Shown here piece by piece: positions 45,111-54,903 of a stretch of DNA of 64,000 bases. A program made the translations under genes and the position numbers. The first letter of the stretch is position 1. The number at the start of each line of letters is the position of its first letter. Location of the stretch: the NCBI GenBank assembly GCA_913061235.1, contig CAJXTB010000032.1:1-64000 (forward strand), in the 5' to 3' direction. The notes under the pieces are model-generated. The model worked only from the letters and a program-made list of their open reading frames with translations, searched no databases and was not told where the DNA came from. The stretch is from an uncultured Pseudomonadota bacterium. Its GTDB lineage: Bacteria > Myxococcota_A > UBA796 > GCA-2862545.

Positions 45111-45743
45111 CTACGGATGAGAACCACAGGGGTTGGCCGGTGGGTCGACCAGGAACGCATCAAAGCAGTCACAGTCGTTTCCGAACAGCTCTCGCGAGCG
45201 ATGCCCCCAGATGGCGCACTCCGAGCCGAAACTCACGTTGTCAGGCTCAGCTTGGATTCGAAACGCAGCGTCGGCGAACAGACCGGACTCAGTGGGCCCC
45301 AGGGCCGTGCAGTCGAGCGTTGTCTGTCCAGCATCACGGCTGTACACCTCCGCTTCGATAAGGGTGTAGCTCCATTGGTCACAGCTACCGTCTTCGCAGA
45401 AGTCGATGTTGGCGCTGACGGGAAACGGGAAGGTCTCTAGGCGGTCGTCATCGCGAGAGGCGTAGACGTCCAGCGTCACGTCAGCAGCCCAGGACTGTAG
45501 ATCGACCACCACCTCAAACTCAGCGACCCCACCCACAACCGTGCACGTAGCCCCAATGCTGTTGACGACGGGGGGCCCTTGCCAGCCCGTCGGGTCGTCA
45601 TCTTCCCACCACTGCGTGTCAGCAGGAGGACGCGGCGGCTGCTCGGCACCCGGTCGGCCCGGTCCCCACCCGAGGTTCTGATTGAGCCACTCGCAACCCG
45701 GCAGAACAACCAAAGCGATAATCAGGGGCAAGCTGGACTTCAT
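45111..45743 (-). CDS. Cys-containing lipoprotein of unknown function
   Basis: 210 residues. Lipobox Cys in LIIALVVLPGC, then a Pro/Gly/Trp-rich linker (GPGRPGAEQPPRPPADTQWW). The mature domain has several Cys (GATCTVVGGVAEF, FCEDGSCDQWSYTL, CDCFDAFLVDPPANPCGSHP), suggesting disulphides. Family not recognised. GGAG precedes the ATG at 45743. Divergent from the glycan-binding gene at 45898. Confidence 0.75.
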   Translation of the reverse strand: MKSSLPLIIALVVLPGCEWLNQNLGWGPGRPGAEQPPRPPADTQWWEDDDPTGWQGPPVVNSIGATCTVVGGVAEFEVVVDLQSWAADVTLDVYASRDDDRLETFPFPVSANIDFCEDGSCDQWSYTLIEAEVYSRDAGQTTLDCTALGPTESGLFADAAFRIQAEPDNVSFGSECAIWGHRSRELFGNDCDCFDAFLVDPPANPCGSHP

Positions 45744-45897
45744 AGGGCTCTCCGGGGTCATTAGAGCATGGTGTTGCCACAGGTTCAACCGAACATGCGC
45801 TCCCACTGTTCGACGGTCTATGCGACGGTCGGTGCCTACGGTCGGTGGGCTGCAATGGAGCGCAGGTGCTAGCATGCGGGCATGCAAGGAGTCTTCC

Positions 45898-47235
45898 GTG
45901 AACCGAGTCATCGCCGCGCTGCCCACCATCGCACTCTTGGCCCTCTCCACCACCGCAGTCGCCGACGAGGTGGTGTGGACCGAGCTTCGCTCACCGGGCG
46001 CCGATTCCACGAGCTACCTCCAGACCAACTGGAATCGCTTCACCGAGAACTACCATCCGACCTACGTCCTGGACGAAGACCCGACAACGGCTTGGATTGA
46101 AGGAGTGGAGGGCAACGGTGAGGGCCAGGTCTTGACTCTCCCCCTCACCCACGTCCGGACCGCGCGTCAGGTCCGCGTGCGCATCCGCAATGGCTACCAA
46201 AAATCGCGTGGCCTGCTCCGCTCGAACGCCGCTCCCAACCAGGTCCGCTTGCGCATGGTGGACGCATCCGGGGCCGTCACCGGACAGGTCGAGACGAGCC
46301 TCGAGAAGGCCATGGGTTGGCAGACCGTGCTCATTCCGATGGAGGGTGGCGGGTTCGACCACCTGGAGATTGAGGTGGTCACCACCCATGACGGCTCGCG
46401 CTACAAAGACACCTGCATCAGCGATGTGCTGGTAGACGTAGACAGCGACGAGCAGTGGTCGCAGCAGGTCGAGCGCGGCCGGCTGCACGTCGCAAAGACG
46501 TGGATTTCGGAGCGGGTGGAAGCCGCGGAATACTTCGCCAACCAACCCAGCGACTACCCATTTATTGCTGCCGGCTACGAGTCGAGCGAGGCCGTGGTTC
46601 AGCCAGCCATCATCGACCAAAAAATGGACGGTCAACGTGTAACTTTCGCCCGAATGCAAGCGCTACCCACGTGGTACGACACGTCTGCGACCAAGACGAT
46701 TACATCCACCGACGGTCTGTGGATGTTGGAAGATGTGCTGCAGGAATTTGCCCCGTACAACCTCGCATGGTTCGAGACGGAGCGGGCCGAGGGCAACCAC
46801 CAAGAAATCCGCATCGACGACGAGGACGGGGGTGAAGGCTGGGTCGTTGGCGAGTCGTGGCGAAGCAACACGAAGATCGAGTGGGCAGACCAAGCAAACA
46901 ACCTGCCGCGCCGATTGTACGTCCGCGTAAAGAATGCGTCGTACGGGCGTGGAACCTCCATCTCGGAGACCGACTATGTCCTGGCCTACAACGACGCGGG
47001 CCGGGTCGCGTCAATGTACACGTCGAGCAATTCGTCGGAGGAAGGCGACGACTCGACGTTCGAGTCGCACTACGTCTTTTCCTACAATGGCGAGGGCAAG
47101 ATTGCCTCGTGGACGCAGTCCACGCGGTCCGTCATTCCGGACTGGTTGACGGAAGTGCAGCAGCCGGACGGTTCAGTCACTCGCGGCACCAAGGTCAGGC
47201 ATTTCGCCTACATCAGCACCGCCATTGGCGGCTAG
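45898..47235 (+). CDS. Exported protein with NADase-type glycan-binding domain (paralogue 1)
   Basis: 445 residues from the GTG at 45898, with AAGGAG six bases upstream. Signal peptide (ALPTIALLALSTTAVA). Residues ~35-170: NYHPTYVLDEDPTTAWIEGV, GEGQVLTLPL and VRVRIRNGYQKSRGLLRSN match the discoidin-like glycan-binding domain first described on streptococcal NADase. The rest (about 180-445) is shared with the next gene and is not recognised; its C-terminus is beta-strand-rich (YVLAYNDAGRVASMYTSS). The next paralogue begins 4 bp after the stop. Confidence 0.83.
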   Translation: MNRVIAALPTIALLALSTTAVADEVVWTELRSPGADSTSYLQTNWNRFTENYHPTYVLDEDPTTAWIEGVEGNGEGQVLTLPLTHVRTARQVRVRIRNGYQKSRGLLRSNAAPNQVRLRMVDASGAVTGQVETSLEKAMGWQTVLIPMEGGGFDHLEIEVVTTHDGSRYKDTCISDVLVDVDSDEQWSQQVERGRLHVAKTWISERVEAAEYFANQPSDYPFIAAGYESSEAVVQPAIIDQKMDGQRVTFARMQALPTWYDTSATKTITSTDGLWMLEDVLQEFAPYNLAWFETERAEGNHQEIRIDDEDGGEGWVVGESWRSNTKIEWADQANNLPRRLYVRVKNASYGRGTSISETDYVLAYNDAGRVASMYTSSNSSEEGDDSTFESHYVFSYNGEGKIASWTQSTRSVIPDWLTEVQQPDGSVTRGTKVRHFAYISTAIGG

Positions 47236-47239
47236 AGCG

Positions 47240-48553
47240 ATGTCTCCAGTTCACCTACTTGCACTGTTGTTGGTCGCGAGCCCGGCTTCCGCCGAAGACG
47301 GCCTCTTTCAGCCACTGCACTCCCCCGACGCACAAGCGACCAGCTACCTGCAGACCAACTGGAATCGGTTCACCGAGAACTACCACCCAACCTACGTGCT
47401 CGACGACAACCCGAACACCGCTTGGGTCGAGGGTGTGGACGGTCTCGGCGAAGGCCAAGTGCTGACGCTGCCGCTGTCGCGCGTGCGTCAGGCAGACGAG
47501 GTCCGGGTGCGTATTCGCAACGGCTACCAGAAGTCTCCGGCCTTGCTGTTGGCAAACGCCGCTCCAGACCTGGTTCGTATTCGCCTGATGGACCGGCAGG
47601 GTGCGGTTGCAGGCGAGGTCGAGGTGAACCTGGCCAAGGCGATGGACTGGCAAGACATCCTCATCTCCGTAGGCGGGCGCGAGTTCGAGCGGTTGCAGCT
47701 CGAGGTGCTGTCGGTCCATGAGGGCAGTCGGTACCGCGACACCTGCATCAGCGATGTGAGGGTGGACGTCCACGGCAGCGGCCCCTACTCGTCCGCCATG
47801 GAGTCAAAGCGGCTCGAGACGGCCAAGACCTGGATTGCCGAGCGTGTCCAGGCGGCGGCCTACTTCGCCTCGCAGCCTGCTGACTACCCGTTCGTGTCCA
47901 ACGCCTTCCACACGGTTGAGACTCAGCAGCACATTGACACCGTCACACCGTTGCTTCAGGCGGCGCGGGTGGATCTGGCCGCTCTGACGAGCAGCTCGGT
48001 GTGGTACCGCTCCTCACGTACCCGGCCTGCAGTGTGGCTGCCCGAGGGAGGAGACGACCTGTCGGCCATTGTGGGCGCGCTGACTACGACGGAACGCGCG
48101 TGGTTTGAAGCCGACGAGCCGATTGCCTCCCACGTCCATGAGGTGGGAGACGGCGACAACGAGGACGACGAATGGTGGGTCTACAACGACCGCATTTCCT
48201 GGGCTGACGAGGCGAAGTCGACTCCCACGCGGGTGCTTGGCTTCCGCAAGGACATCTCCAACGGTCGTGGGCTGTGGGTCCAGGAAACATCGACTCTGCT
48301 GGACTACGACGAGCAAGGACGACTGACGCGCGCCTACATCATCAGCGATAGCCAGAGTGATCTGGACTCGCCATCCATGCACGAACAGCTGTACCAGCTG
48401 GAGTGGAACGGCGCGGATATTGTTGGCTGGACGCTTGCGTATCGGAGTGCAGAACGAGCGTTCTCGATGGAACAGAACACCGAACTTACCTGGTGGATGA
48501 ACGAGGAAATCGCCTCGTACCAATACTCGGACTACCGCCCTGCGACGCCGTAG
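47240..48553 (+). CDS. Exported protein with NADase-type glycan-binding domain (paralogue 2)
   Basis: 437 residues from the ATG at 47240; signal peptide (LLALLLVASPASA). The glycan-binding domain (NYHPTYVLDDNPNTAWVEGV, RVRIRNGYQKSPALLLAN, RYRDTCISDVRVDV) is close to that of the preceding gene, and the later half also aligns (ISWADEAKSTPTRVLGFRKD). Clear tandem duplication. The message continues into the five-haem cytochrome, which overlaps this gene's end by 14 bp if its signal peptide is included. Confidence 0.83.
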   Translation: MSPVHLLALLLVASPASAEDGLFQPLHSPDAQATSYLQTNWNRFTENYHPTYVLDDNPNTAWVEGVDGLGEGQVLTLPLSRVRQADEVRVRIRNGYQKSPALLLANAAPDLVRIRLMDRQGAVAGEVEVNLAKAMDWQDILISVGGREFERLQLEVLSVHEGSRYRDTCISDVRVDVHGSGPYSSAMESKRLETAKTWIAERVQAAAYFASQPADYPFVSNAFHTVETQQHIDTVTPLLQAARVDLAALTSSSVWYRSSRTRPAVWLPEGGDDLSAIVGALTTTERAWFEADEPIASHVHEVGDGDNEDDEWWVYNDRISWADEAKSTPTRVLGFRKDISNGRGLWVQETSTLLDYDEQGRLTRAYIISDSQSDLDSPSMHEQLYQLEWNGADIVGWTLAYRSAERAFSMEQNTELTWWMNEEIASYQYSDYRPATP

Positions 48554-49580
48554 TCTGGTCTTAGTAGCGGTCGTTCTCGGCGGGACCGCGTGGGCGACTG
48601 AGTTGCTCGATCTAGGCTTCTCCCGCGGAGTTTCTGCGGTAGATGAGGACTTCGTATCCGCGGACCGGTGCGCTACTTGCCATGCCGAAGAGCACGCCGC
48701 GTGGAGCACATCCCGACACGCGATTTCCCACAGCAACGACATCTACACACGCGGCCTCATCGACGAGCCGCTGGCCTTCTGCGTGCGCTGCCACAGCCCC
48801 CTACGTGAGCAGGTCGACGAGGTCTTGGCCAACGAGACCTGGTACCGTCAGCAGCATGAACGCTTTCGCGGCCTCGCAACCGCAGAGCGCGCGCCGGAGC
48901 CAATGGCCGACGAGGGCATCACCTGCGTGGTCTGCCACAAGCGCGACGGCGAGATTCTGGCGACGTCGGACTCTGGCCGCTCGCCGCACCGAATCCGCGT
49001 CGAACCCGAGTTTGGCACCGCCGCACTGTGTGGCAACTGCCACGAGTTCGAGATGTTCGCGGTGCGACCCGATGGGCTGCACTTCACCGGCGAGCTGATG
49101 CAGTCCACGTTCACCGAGTGGCAGAGATGGGGCGGTAAGAAGCAGTGCGCCGACTGCCACATGCCCGATGGCGCGCATACCTTCCGAGGTGCCCACGACC
49201 GGGAGTGGCTCCAGCAGAGCATCGAGGTACGCCACAGGCGTGGTCGGCTTCGCATTCGCAGCGTGGGTGTGGGACACGAGCACCCAACCGGCGACCTGTT
49301 CCGCCACATGACTGTCGAGGTGGACTCTGGAACCGGCTTCGAGGACATCTACCGAATCGGCCGAACATTTGAGGTTGTGCATGAGGCCGACACTGTCATC
49401 AAGAAGCTCTCCGGCAACACGTCCTTGATCCCAGGCGAATGGCGAGACATCCCGCTTCCAGATGATGCGATTCGCTGGCGGATTCGGTACCACTACGGCT
49501 CAGAGTATGACGAGTTCCGGGCAATCTTGCCAACGGACGACCTCATGGTCACGCTCGCCGAGGGCGACGTGTCGCGCTGA
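48540..49580 (+). CDS. Five-haem c-type cytochrome
   Basis: 346 residues if read from CTG at 48540. Five CxxCH haem sites: CATCH (44-48), CVRCH (81-85), CVVCH (129-133), CGNCH (164-168), CADCH (203-207), a cytochrome c554-like spacing; the last ~130 residues are haem-free and beta-rich. No ATG, GTG or TTG lies in frame between the stop at 48498 and TTG 48603, yet the translated 48540-48602 stretch is an ideal signal peptide (RRRSLVLVAVVLGGTAWA). Haem attachment needs export, so I take CTG 48540 as start. Periplasmic electron transfer is inferred; partner unknown. Confidence 0.8.
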   Translation: MRRRSLVLVAVVLGGTAWATELLDLGFSRGVSAVDEDFVSADRCATCHAEEHAAWSTSRHAISHSNDIYTRGLIDEPLAFCVRCHSPLREQVDEVLANETWYRQQHERFRGLATAERAPEPMADEGITCVVCHKRDGEILATSDSGRSPHRIRVEPEFGTAALCGNCHEFEMFAVRPDGLHFTGELMQSTFTEWQRWGGKKQCADCHMPDGAHTFRGAHDREWLQQSIEVRHRRGRLRIRSVGVGHEHPTGDLFRHMTVEVDSGTGFEDIYRIGRTFEVVHEADTVIKKLSGNTSLIPGEWRDIPLPDDAIRWRIRYHYGSEYDEFRAILPTDDLMVTLAEGDVSR

Positions 49581-49662
49581 GTCGTCCAGCCCCGCAAGCA
49601 ACGTCAGTAGCCCTCAAGGATGGGTGACCCGCTGGGAGCGCAAGGCGCCTGGCAGCCCGCGT

Positions 49663-51288
49663 CTACTCCACCGCCCGCAGTCCCGGAGCTTCCCGACCTG
49701 TTGAGGTGACGTACTCGTTGTAGTCGCCCAGAAACGGCTTCGGGTCACCCGGGTTGAGCTCCAACACCCGCGTTGCGAGCTGGCGCAAGAAGTCGCGGTC
49801 ATGGCTGACGAAGATGACCGTGCCCTCGTACGCTTTGAGCGCCCTGACCAACATGCGCTTTGTGACGACGTCCAAGTGGTTGGTGGGCTCATCCAAGACC
49901 AACAAGTTGGGAGACGCAAACAGCATCTTACACAACGCCAGTCGGGTCTTCTCACCACCGCTGAGCACGTGAATAGGCTTGTCGACGTCGTCGCCGGTGA
50001 AGCCGAATCCACCCGCGAGGTTCTTCAAGATACCCAGGCCAGTCGCCGGGAACGAACCGACGAGGTCGCCAATGACGGTGTTGTCTCCGCTCAGATTCTC
50101 AGCGTGGTGCTGGGCGAAGTAGGCCATATCAACGGCACTACCAATGCGAACGGTGCCCGCATCCGGGTCCGTCACACCCGCAATCATGCGCAATAGAGTG
50201 CTCTTACCAGCCCCATTTTCGCCCATGATGGCCCAGCGTTCACCGCGGCGGATGAGCAGGTTCAGACCGTCATGCACCACCACGTCTCCGTAGTGTTTGC
50301 TCAGCCCCTTCATGCTGACGACTTCGTCTCCAGAGCGTGAGCACGCAGCCAGGGCAAAGTCGCGCTCGACATGACGCTTGGGTTCTTGAATACGCTCAAT
50401 CTTCCCCACCATCTTGGCGCGGCTCTGTACCGCCGATGACTTGCTCGGTTGACCGCGAAAACGTTCGATGAAGCGCATCTCTTTGGCAAGCATGGCTTGT
50501 TGGCGTGAGTACTCGGCTTCGTGCTTGACTGCGAGCTCGGCACGCTGGGCATCGTAGAAGTCGTAGTCGCCGCTGTAGCTACGGATAGCGCCGCCATCAA
50601 TCTCCACAATGCGCGACACAACGCGGTTCATGACGTCGCGGTCATGGCAGGTCATGACCACCGTCCCCGGGTAGTCTTGCAGGAACTGTTCGAGCCACAG
50701 AATGGACTCAATGTCCAAGTGGTTGGTGGGCTCATCGAGCAGCAGAACCTCGGGACGCTTGAGCAGCACCTGTGCCAAGGCCACACGCATCTTCCAACCG
50801 CCAGAGAGTGCGTCGATCTGTCCTTCGATCTGCGAGGCACTCAGCCCAAGCCCCGCCAAGACACGCGCTGCTCGCGCTTCGAGGTCGTAGCCGCCGAGCA
50901 TGCTGAACTGGTCTTGCACGTCTCCAAAGCGGTCGAGCACCTTGTCGTAGTCGTCTGCGTCGACATCACCCAGGCGGTCTTCCAGGTGAGCGAGCTCTAC
51001 GCGCAGATCTGCGATGAGACCCGCGCCCTGGATGGTCTGCTCAAGCGCGCTGACGCCGGACCAGTCGCCTACTTCCTGACGAAAGTAGCCTGTGGTCAGC
51101 TTCTTAGGACGCTCAACGCTGCCTTCGTCGACCGTCTCTTCGCCTTCGATGAGTCTGAAGATGGTCGACTTTCCAGCGCCGTTTGGACCCACGAGTCCAA
51201 TCTTGTTGCCGGGGTCGATCTGGAAGCTGGCGTCGACGAACAACACCTGCGAACCATACTGCTTGGTGACTTTGGAGAAACTAATCAT
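49663..51288 (-). CDS. ABC-F family ATPase
   Basis: 541 residues with two complete ABC domains and no membrane segment. Domain 1: GLVGPNGAGKST, LSGGWKMRVALA, LLLDEPTNHLD; domain 2: IMGENGAGKST, LSGGEKTRLALC, LVLDEPTNHLD. The linker between has a charged helical arm (HEAEYSRQQAMLAKEMRFIE). ABC-F proteins of this YbiT/Uup-like kind work on ribosomes. The ribosome site before the ATG is weak. Convergent with the cytochrome gene. Confidence 0.94.
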   Translation of the reverse strand: MISFSKVTKQYGSQVLFVDASFQIDPGNKIGLVGPNGAGKSTIFRLIEGEETVDEGSVERPKKLTTGYFRQEVGDWSGVSALEQTIQGAGLIADLRVELAHLEDRLGDVDADDYDKVLDRFGDVQDQFSMLGGYDLEARAARVLAGLGLSASQIEGQIDALSGGWKMRVALAQVLLKRPEVLLLDEPTNHLDIESILWLEQFLQDYPGTVVMTCHDRDVMNRVVSRIVEIDGGAIRSYSGDYDFYDAQRAELAVKHEAEYSRQQAMLAKEMRFIERFRGQPSKSSAVQSRAKMVGKIERIQEPKRHVERDFALAACSRSGDEVVSMKGLSKHYGDVVVHDGLNLLIRRGERWAIMGENGAGKSTLLRMIAGVTDPDAGTVRIGSAVDMAYFAQHHAENLSGDNTVIGDLVGSFPATGLGILKNLAGGFGFTGDDVDKPIHVLSGGEKTRLALCKMLFASPNLLVLDEPTNHLDVVTKRMLVRALKAYEGTVIFVSHDRDFLRQLATRVLELNPGDPKPFLGDYNEYVTSTGREAPGLRAVE

Positions 51289-51312
51289 GGGCGCCAGCTA
51301 GCCCGCTGCGCG

Positions 51313-52737
51313 TCAGTGGGCTTGGCTTGCTAGATTCACGACTTCTGCCGCAGAGAGTGGGCGGTCGTAGATGTACAGCTCGTCCACATCTCCGGAGTAC
51401 GGCTCCGTGCTCACGGCGTTGCCCAGTGTGAGCGCGGTGGGGTCCGTCCTAGGATTCCAATCCACGGTCTGGGTGTGGATGACAACACCGTCTAGGTAGG
51501 CGGTCCACTGACCATTGCCTTGGACCATGGCCACATGGTGCCACTGGTTCTGCGCGAGGTACAGGTTCTGGCTCGCTACCTGACCCGAGGGGCCCCGTGT
51601 GACGACACCCAACCGTGTGCCGCTGGACTCACGACCAAAGCGCATCTCAAAGCTGCCGGAGTTGAAGTAGCCGTTGGAGACAACGCCCCGGTAATCGCCC
51701 GCTCTCCCGCTCCACCGAATCCACAGCGCGACGGACAGTCCGTTTGCCCACGACTGATTGGCGGTGGACGGTACATGGTAGGTGGATGACCCGTTGAAGT
51801 AGGCCCAACCCGAGCTGTAGTCGACGGTTCCGGTGCGGGCGAGGCCGTCATTTCCGTTGCCCGCGTCATCATTGAGTGGGTCTGCGGGGTTGTTGTAAGA
51901 ATGATGCACAACGCCGGTCAACAGAGGCGCGCACACCGATGGAGTGCCGGCATCACCGGTGGAGTCTTTGAACACCTCGCCGCGAACAACACGCGCTCCC
52001 GCCGGCACGACCGCTCCCGGAGCAATCTCCGCATTGGCACGAATCACCGCGCCGGTGCCAATCACCGCACCAGCCCCCACGGTCACACCTCGGCCCACCT
52101 TGGCGCCCGCTAGAATGCGCGACCGGTCGTACACCGTGCTCTGCTTACGAAGCCGTACATCAGGCTCCAAGCACACCGAATCGTGAATGCGAACGTCCGG
52201 CCCAATCACGCCGTCCAAATCCGAGCGCTCACCGACCTGTACACCCCGAGCGAGCACGGTACCGTCCGCAATCTCAACGTCCACATCGATAGAGGCGACC
52301 GAGCCAATCACGACCTGATCACCAACAATCGCGTCTGCACCGAGCGCCGAGGCGTAGCCCAGATGAAGTCCGTTTCCGACGGCACTCCGAGCGCCGACTT
52401 CCGCGCTGCGTGCCACAGTGACGTCGTTGCCAACCTGGGCATCCTCACCAATGACCGCCGACCGCCCCACAATGAAGTCGGTCCCCGCCGTAGTAATCGG
52501 AGCGCCCGATGAGCTGCCGTGAACGGTTGCTCGTGGGGCAATCACAGCACCCGCGCCGAAGCTGACGCCGTGACCGACCAACGCGCGACTGCCCACAGAG
52601 GAGTCCGTCCCCAGCGACTCCGTAGTGAGGACCGTGGCATCCGCGTGCACACAGGCCTGCGCAAAGTCTGGGTCACAGTCCTGGGCCGAAGCCACGCCGG
52701 GTACACTCAACGCCGCAAGTCCGAGCCACCTAAACAT
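51313..52737 (-). CDS. Exported left-handed beta-helix protein with LamG-like head
   Basis: 474 residues. Signal peptide (LAALSVPGVASA), a short Cys motif (DCDPDFAQACVHADATV), then hexapeptide repeats to about 265 (VGRSAVIGEDAQVGNDVTVA). The head from about 290 is a concanavalin/LamG-like domain (GLSVALWIRWSGRAGDY, QWHHVAMVQGNGQWTAYLDG, GDVDELYIYDRPLSAAEV), the common carbohydrate-binding fold of exported proteins. It is the same plan as the other beta-helix proteins but with another head. GGGGAGGGG precedes the ATG. Confidence 0.88.
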   Translation of the reverse strand: MFRWLGLAALSVPGVASAQDCDPDFAQACVHADATVLTTESLGTDSSVGSRALVGHGVSFGAGAVIAPRATVHGSSSGAPITTAGTDFIVGRSAVIGEDAQVGNDVTVARSAEVGARSAVGNGLHLGYASALGADAIVGDQVVIGSVASIDVDVEIADGTVLARGVQVGERSDLDGVIGPDVRIHDSVCLEPDVRLRKQSTVYDRSRILAGAKVGRGVTVGAGAVIGTGAVIRANAEIAPGAVVPAGARVVRGEVFKDSTGDAGTPSVCAPLLTGVVHHSYNNPADPLNDDAGNGNDGLARTGTVDYSSGWAYFNGSSTYHVPSTANQSWANGLSVALWIRWSGRAGDYRGVVSNGYFNSGSFEMRFGRESSGTRLGVVTRGPSGQVASQNLYLAQNQWHHVAMVQGNGQWTAYLDGVVIHTQTVDWNPRTDPTALTLGNAVSTEPYSGDVDELYIYDRPLSAAEVVNLASQAH

Positions 52738-52792
52738 CGTCCCCTCCCCAGTTCACACCCGTCTTACCCGACTCGGCCCGATTGAGGAATCA

Positions 52793-52825
52793 ATGAAAGT
52801 CACTTGGCAGATCACCTCATGGTGA
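52793..52825 (+). CDS. Possible 10-codon leader overlapping glgX start
   Basis: GAGGA four bases before an ATG begins [10 protein letters not shown] and stops at TGA 52823-52825, across the likely glgX ATG (52819) in another frame. It has the best ribosome site of the region. Could couple or limit glgX translation; could also be chance. Confidence 0.3.
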   Translation: MKVTWQITSW

Positions 52826-54744
52826 AGGGTCCTGGCGCCCATTGGACCCCCCAAGCTACCGAGTTCTCGGTGTTTGCAGGCTCCGCAACCTCCGTATGGT
52901 TGGCATTGGTCTCTCCAATCCAACAGTGCGTGCGCATGCAGAAAGCAACCGTCGGCTGGTGGACGGTGACGGTTGACAATGTGCAGGTCGGGCAGTCCTA
53001 CGGCTACCGCACAGACGGACCTCGGGCGTGGCCAGAACTCCATCATCCAAGCATGCTGTTGTTTGACCCGTACGCGCGCGCTGCTACTGGTTACCGCGAG
53101 TGGCACCCCTCAACAGACGCCGAGAATGACCGAGACAGCGGTCCATTCGTGCCCCACAGTGTGGTCGTAGCGCCGACAAAACCGCACACGTGGAACCGTC
53201 CGCGTCATCCAGACAGCGCACTTGTGGTCTACGAGACCCACGTCAAGGGTCTAACCAAGCGTCATCCCGACGTTCCCCCTGCTCTTCGCGGCACCTACGC
53301 CGGTCTCGCACACCCGAGCGTCCTGCAACACCTAAAGCGGCTTGGAGTGACTGCGATTGAGTTGCTACCCATCCACGCCCATGTGGATGAAACCCACCTT
53401 CTCGCAGGGGGACGCAGCAACTACTGGGGCTACAATACGCTCGGGTTCTTTGCCCTTCACCATCCGTATACGGCCTGCGAACGACCAGAGGACGGTCCCG
53501 ACGAGTTCCGCGCGATGGTCCGGGCCTTTCACTCAGCGGGCATCGAGGTGTGGATTGATGTGGTGTACAACCACACGGCGGAAGGAGGCCGCGGAGGCTC
53601 CGTCTTGTCGTGGAAGGGACTGGATAACTTCACGTACTACCGGCACAAGAACGGGCACTACCAAGACGTGACCGGCTGCGGCAATACGCTGGATGTCGGT
53701 CAACCGGTCGTGCAGGAGCTCATTGTCGACTCGCTTCGCTACTGGGTCCAGGAGATGGGCGTAGACGGGTTCCGCTTCGATCTGGCCATGGCCCTGGCGC
53801 GGGGCAAGAGGGGCGTAAACCCACGAGGACCGCTGCTTGAGCGCATTGCGAACGACCCCGTTCTCTCCGATATCCGGCTCATCGCAGAGCCTTGGGACCT
53901 GGGACCGAACGGTTATGGCATGGGACGCTTCGGACCGCGCTGGCGAGAATGGAACGGCCCCTTTCGCGACACCGTGCGCGACCTCTGGTCCGGTCGAGAC
54001 CCCGCTCCAAAGGTCCTGCATGACCGTCTGTGCGGCAGCCCAGACATCTTTGAATCACGCGGGGCACGGGCGTCGCTGAACTTCATCACCTGTCATGACG
54101 GCTTCACTCTCGCGGACTGGACAGCCTTCCATCGCAAGAGAAACCTAGCCAATGGTGAGAACAATCGAGACGGCAGCAATGACAACCGCACGCCAAATAC
54201 CGGCACGGACGGTCCCAGCAGCGATGCGGCAGTCCTGGCGCTGAGGGCGCGACTTCAACGTGCAATGCTCGCCACCTTAGTGCTTGCAGACGGCATTGTT
54301 CTGCTGCTCGGCGGCGACGAGATGGGACGCACCCAGCGCGGAAACAACAACGCCTACTGCCAAGACAATGCACTGTCGTGGACAGACTGGCAGTCGGCAG
54401 ACGACACCCTCATCCAGTGGGTTGCAGACCTGCTCACTCTTCGACAAGACCACCCGCTGCTCGGCCGTATGCAAGGCCCGCCAGCCAAGGACACTCTCAC
54501 CCACCAGGGCTGCGCGTGGGTGTGGTACCGAGCCAGCGCAGAACGTGCGCTGCTCATCGTGTTGTGTACCGGGGATGCCCAGGTCATCACGCCCCCCGAA
54601 GGTGCATGGGAACGGCGGTGGACCAGCGAGACCCCCGCAGGTGACACCCCCATGTTGGTGGCCGCCCAATCCGTGACCGTGTTCGAAGCGCCAGCCACAC
54701 CCAAACGACTCGAAGCGTCGGAAGGTCTCAGCAGCGTTCGCTGA
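52819..54744 (+). CDS. glgX: Glycogen debranching enzyme (isoamylase type)
   Basis: 641 residues from the ATG at 52819 (a TTG at 52804 is also possible). N-terminal early-set domain ([20 protein letters not shown]), then a GH13 barrel: [40 protein letters not shown] (nucleophile Asp), IAEPWDLGP (acid/base Glu), [13 protein letters not shown]; a C-terminal beta domain. It removes alpha-1,6 branches in glycogen breakdown. It is shorter than some GlgX proteins but complete. The N-terminal start is the uncertain point. A hairpin covers the stop. Confidence 0.93.
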   Translation: MVKGPGAHWTPQATEFSVFAGSATSVWLALVSPIQQCVRMQKATVGWWTVTVDNVQVGQSYGYRTDGPRAWPELHHPSMLLFDPYARAATGYREWHPSTDAENDRDSGPFVPHSVVVAPTKPHTWNRPRHPDSALVVYETHVKGLTKRHPDVPPALRGTYAGLAHPSVLQHLKRLGVTAIELLPIHAHVDETHLLAGGRSNYWGYNTLGFFALHHPYTACERPEDGPDEFRAMVRAFHSAGIEVWIDVVYNHTAEGGRGGSVLSWKGLDNFTYYRHKNGHYQDVTGCGNTLDVGQPVVQELIVDSLRYWVQEMGVDGFRFDLAMALARGKRGVNPRGPLLERIANDPVLSDIRLIAEPWDLGPNGYGMGRFGPRWREWNGPFRDTVRDLWSGRDPAPKVLHDRLCGSPDIFESRGARASLNFITCHDGFTLADWTAFHRKRNLANGENNRDGSNDNRTPNTGTDGPSSDAAVLALRARLQRAMLATLVLADGIVLLLGGDEMGRTQRGNNNAYCQDNALSWTDWQSADDTLIQWVADLLTLRQDHPLLGRMQGPPAKDTLTHQGCAWVWYRASAERALLIVLCTGDAQVITPPEGAWERRWTSETPAGDTPMLVAAQSVTVFEAPATPKRLEASEGLSSVR

Positions 54745-54750
54745 GACTTT
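54725..54750 (+). terminator. Intrinsic terminator of glgX
   Basis: GTCTCAGC, seven-base loop, GCTGAGAC followed by TTT: a perfect 8-bp stem that includes the glgX stop codon. Confidence 0.75.
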
Positions 54751-54903
54751 CCGGCGCCCACTGCTCGAAGGGTTCACAGCGCAAGACGCGCTGCGACGCC
54801 GAGGCCGCCTAGGGCAGTGAGGCCCACGTCCACCGCAACTCCGGCATTCACGGGGGGTTCGACCGTGACCACTGACCTAAGCGGCGGGTCAGCGGTCGTG
54901 TGC

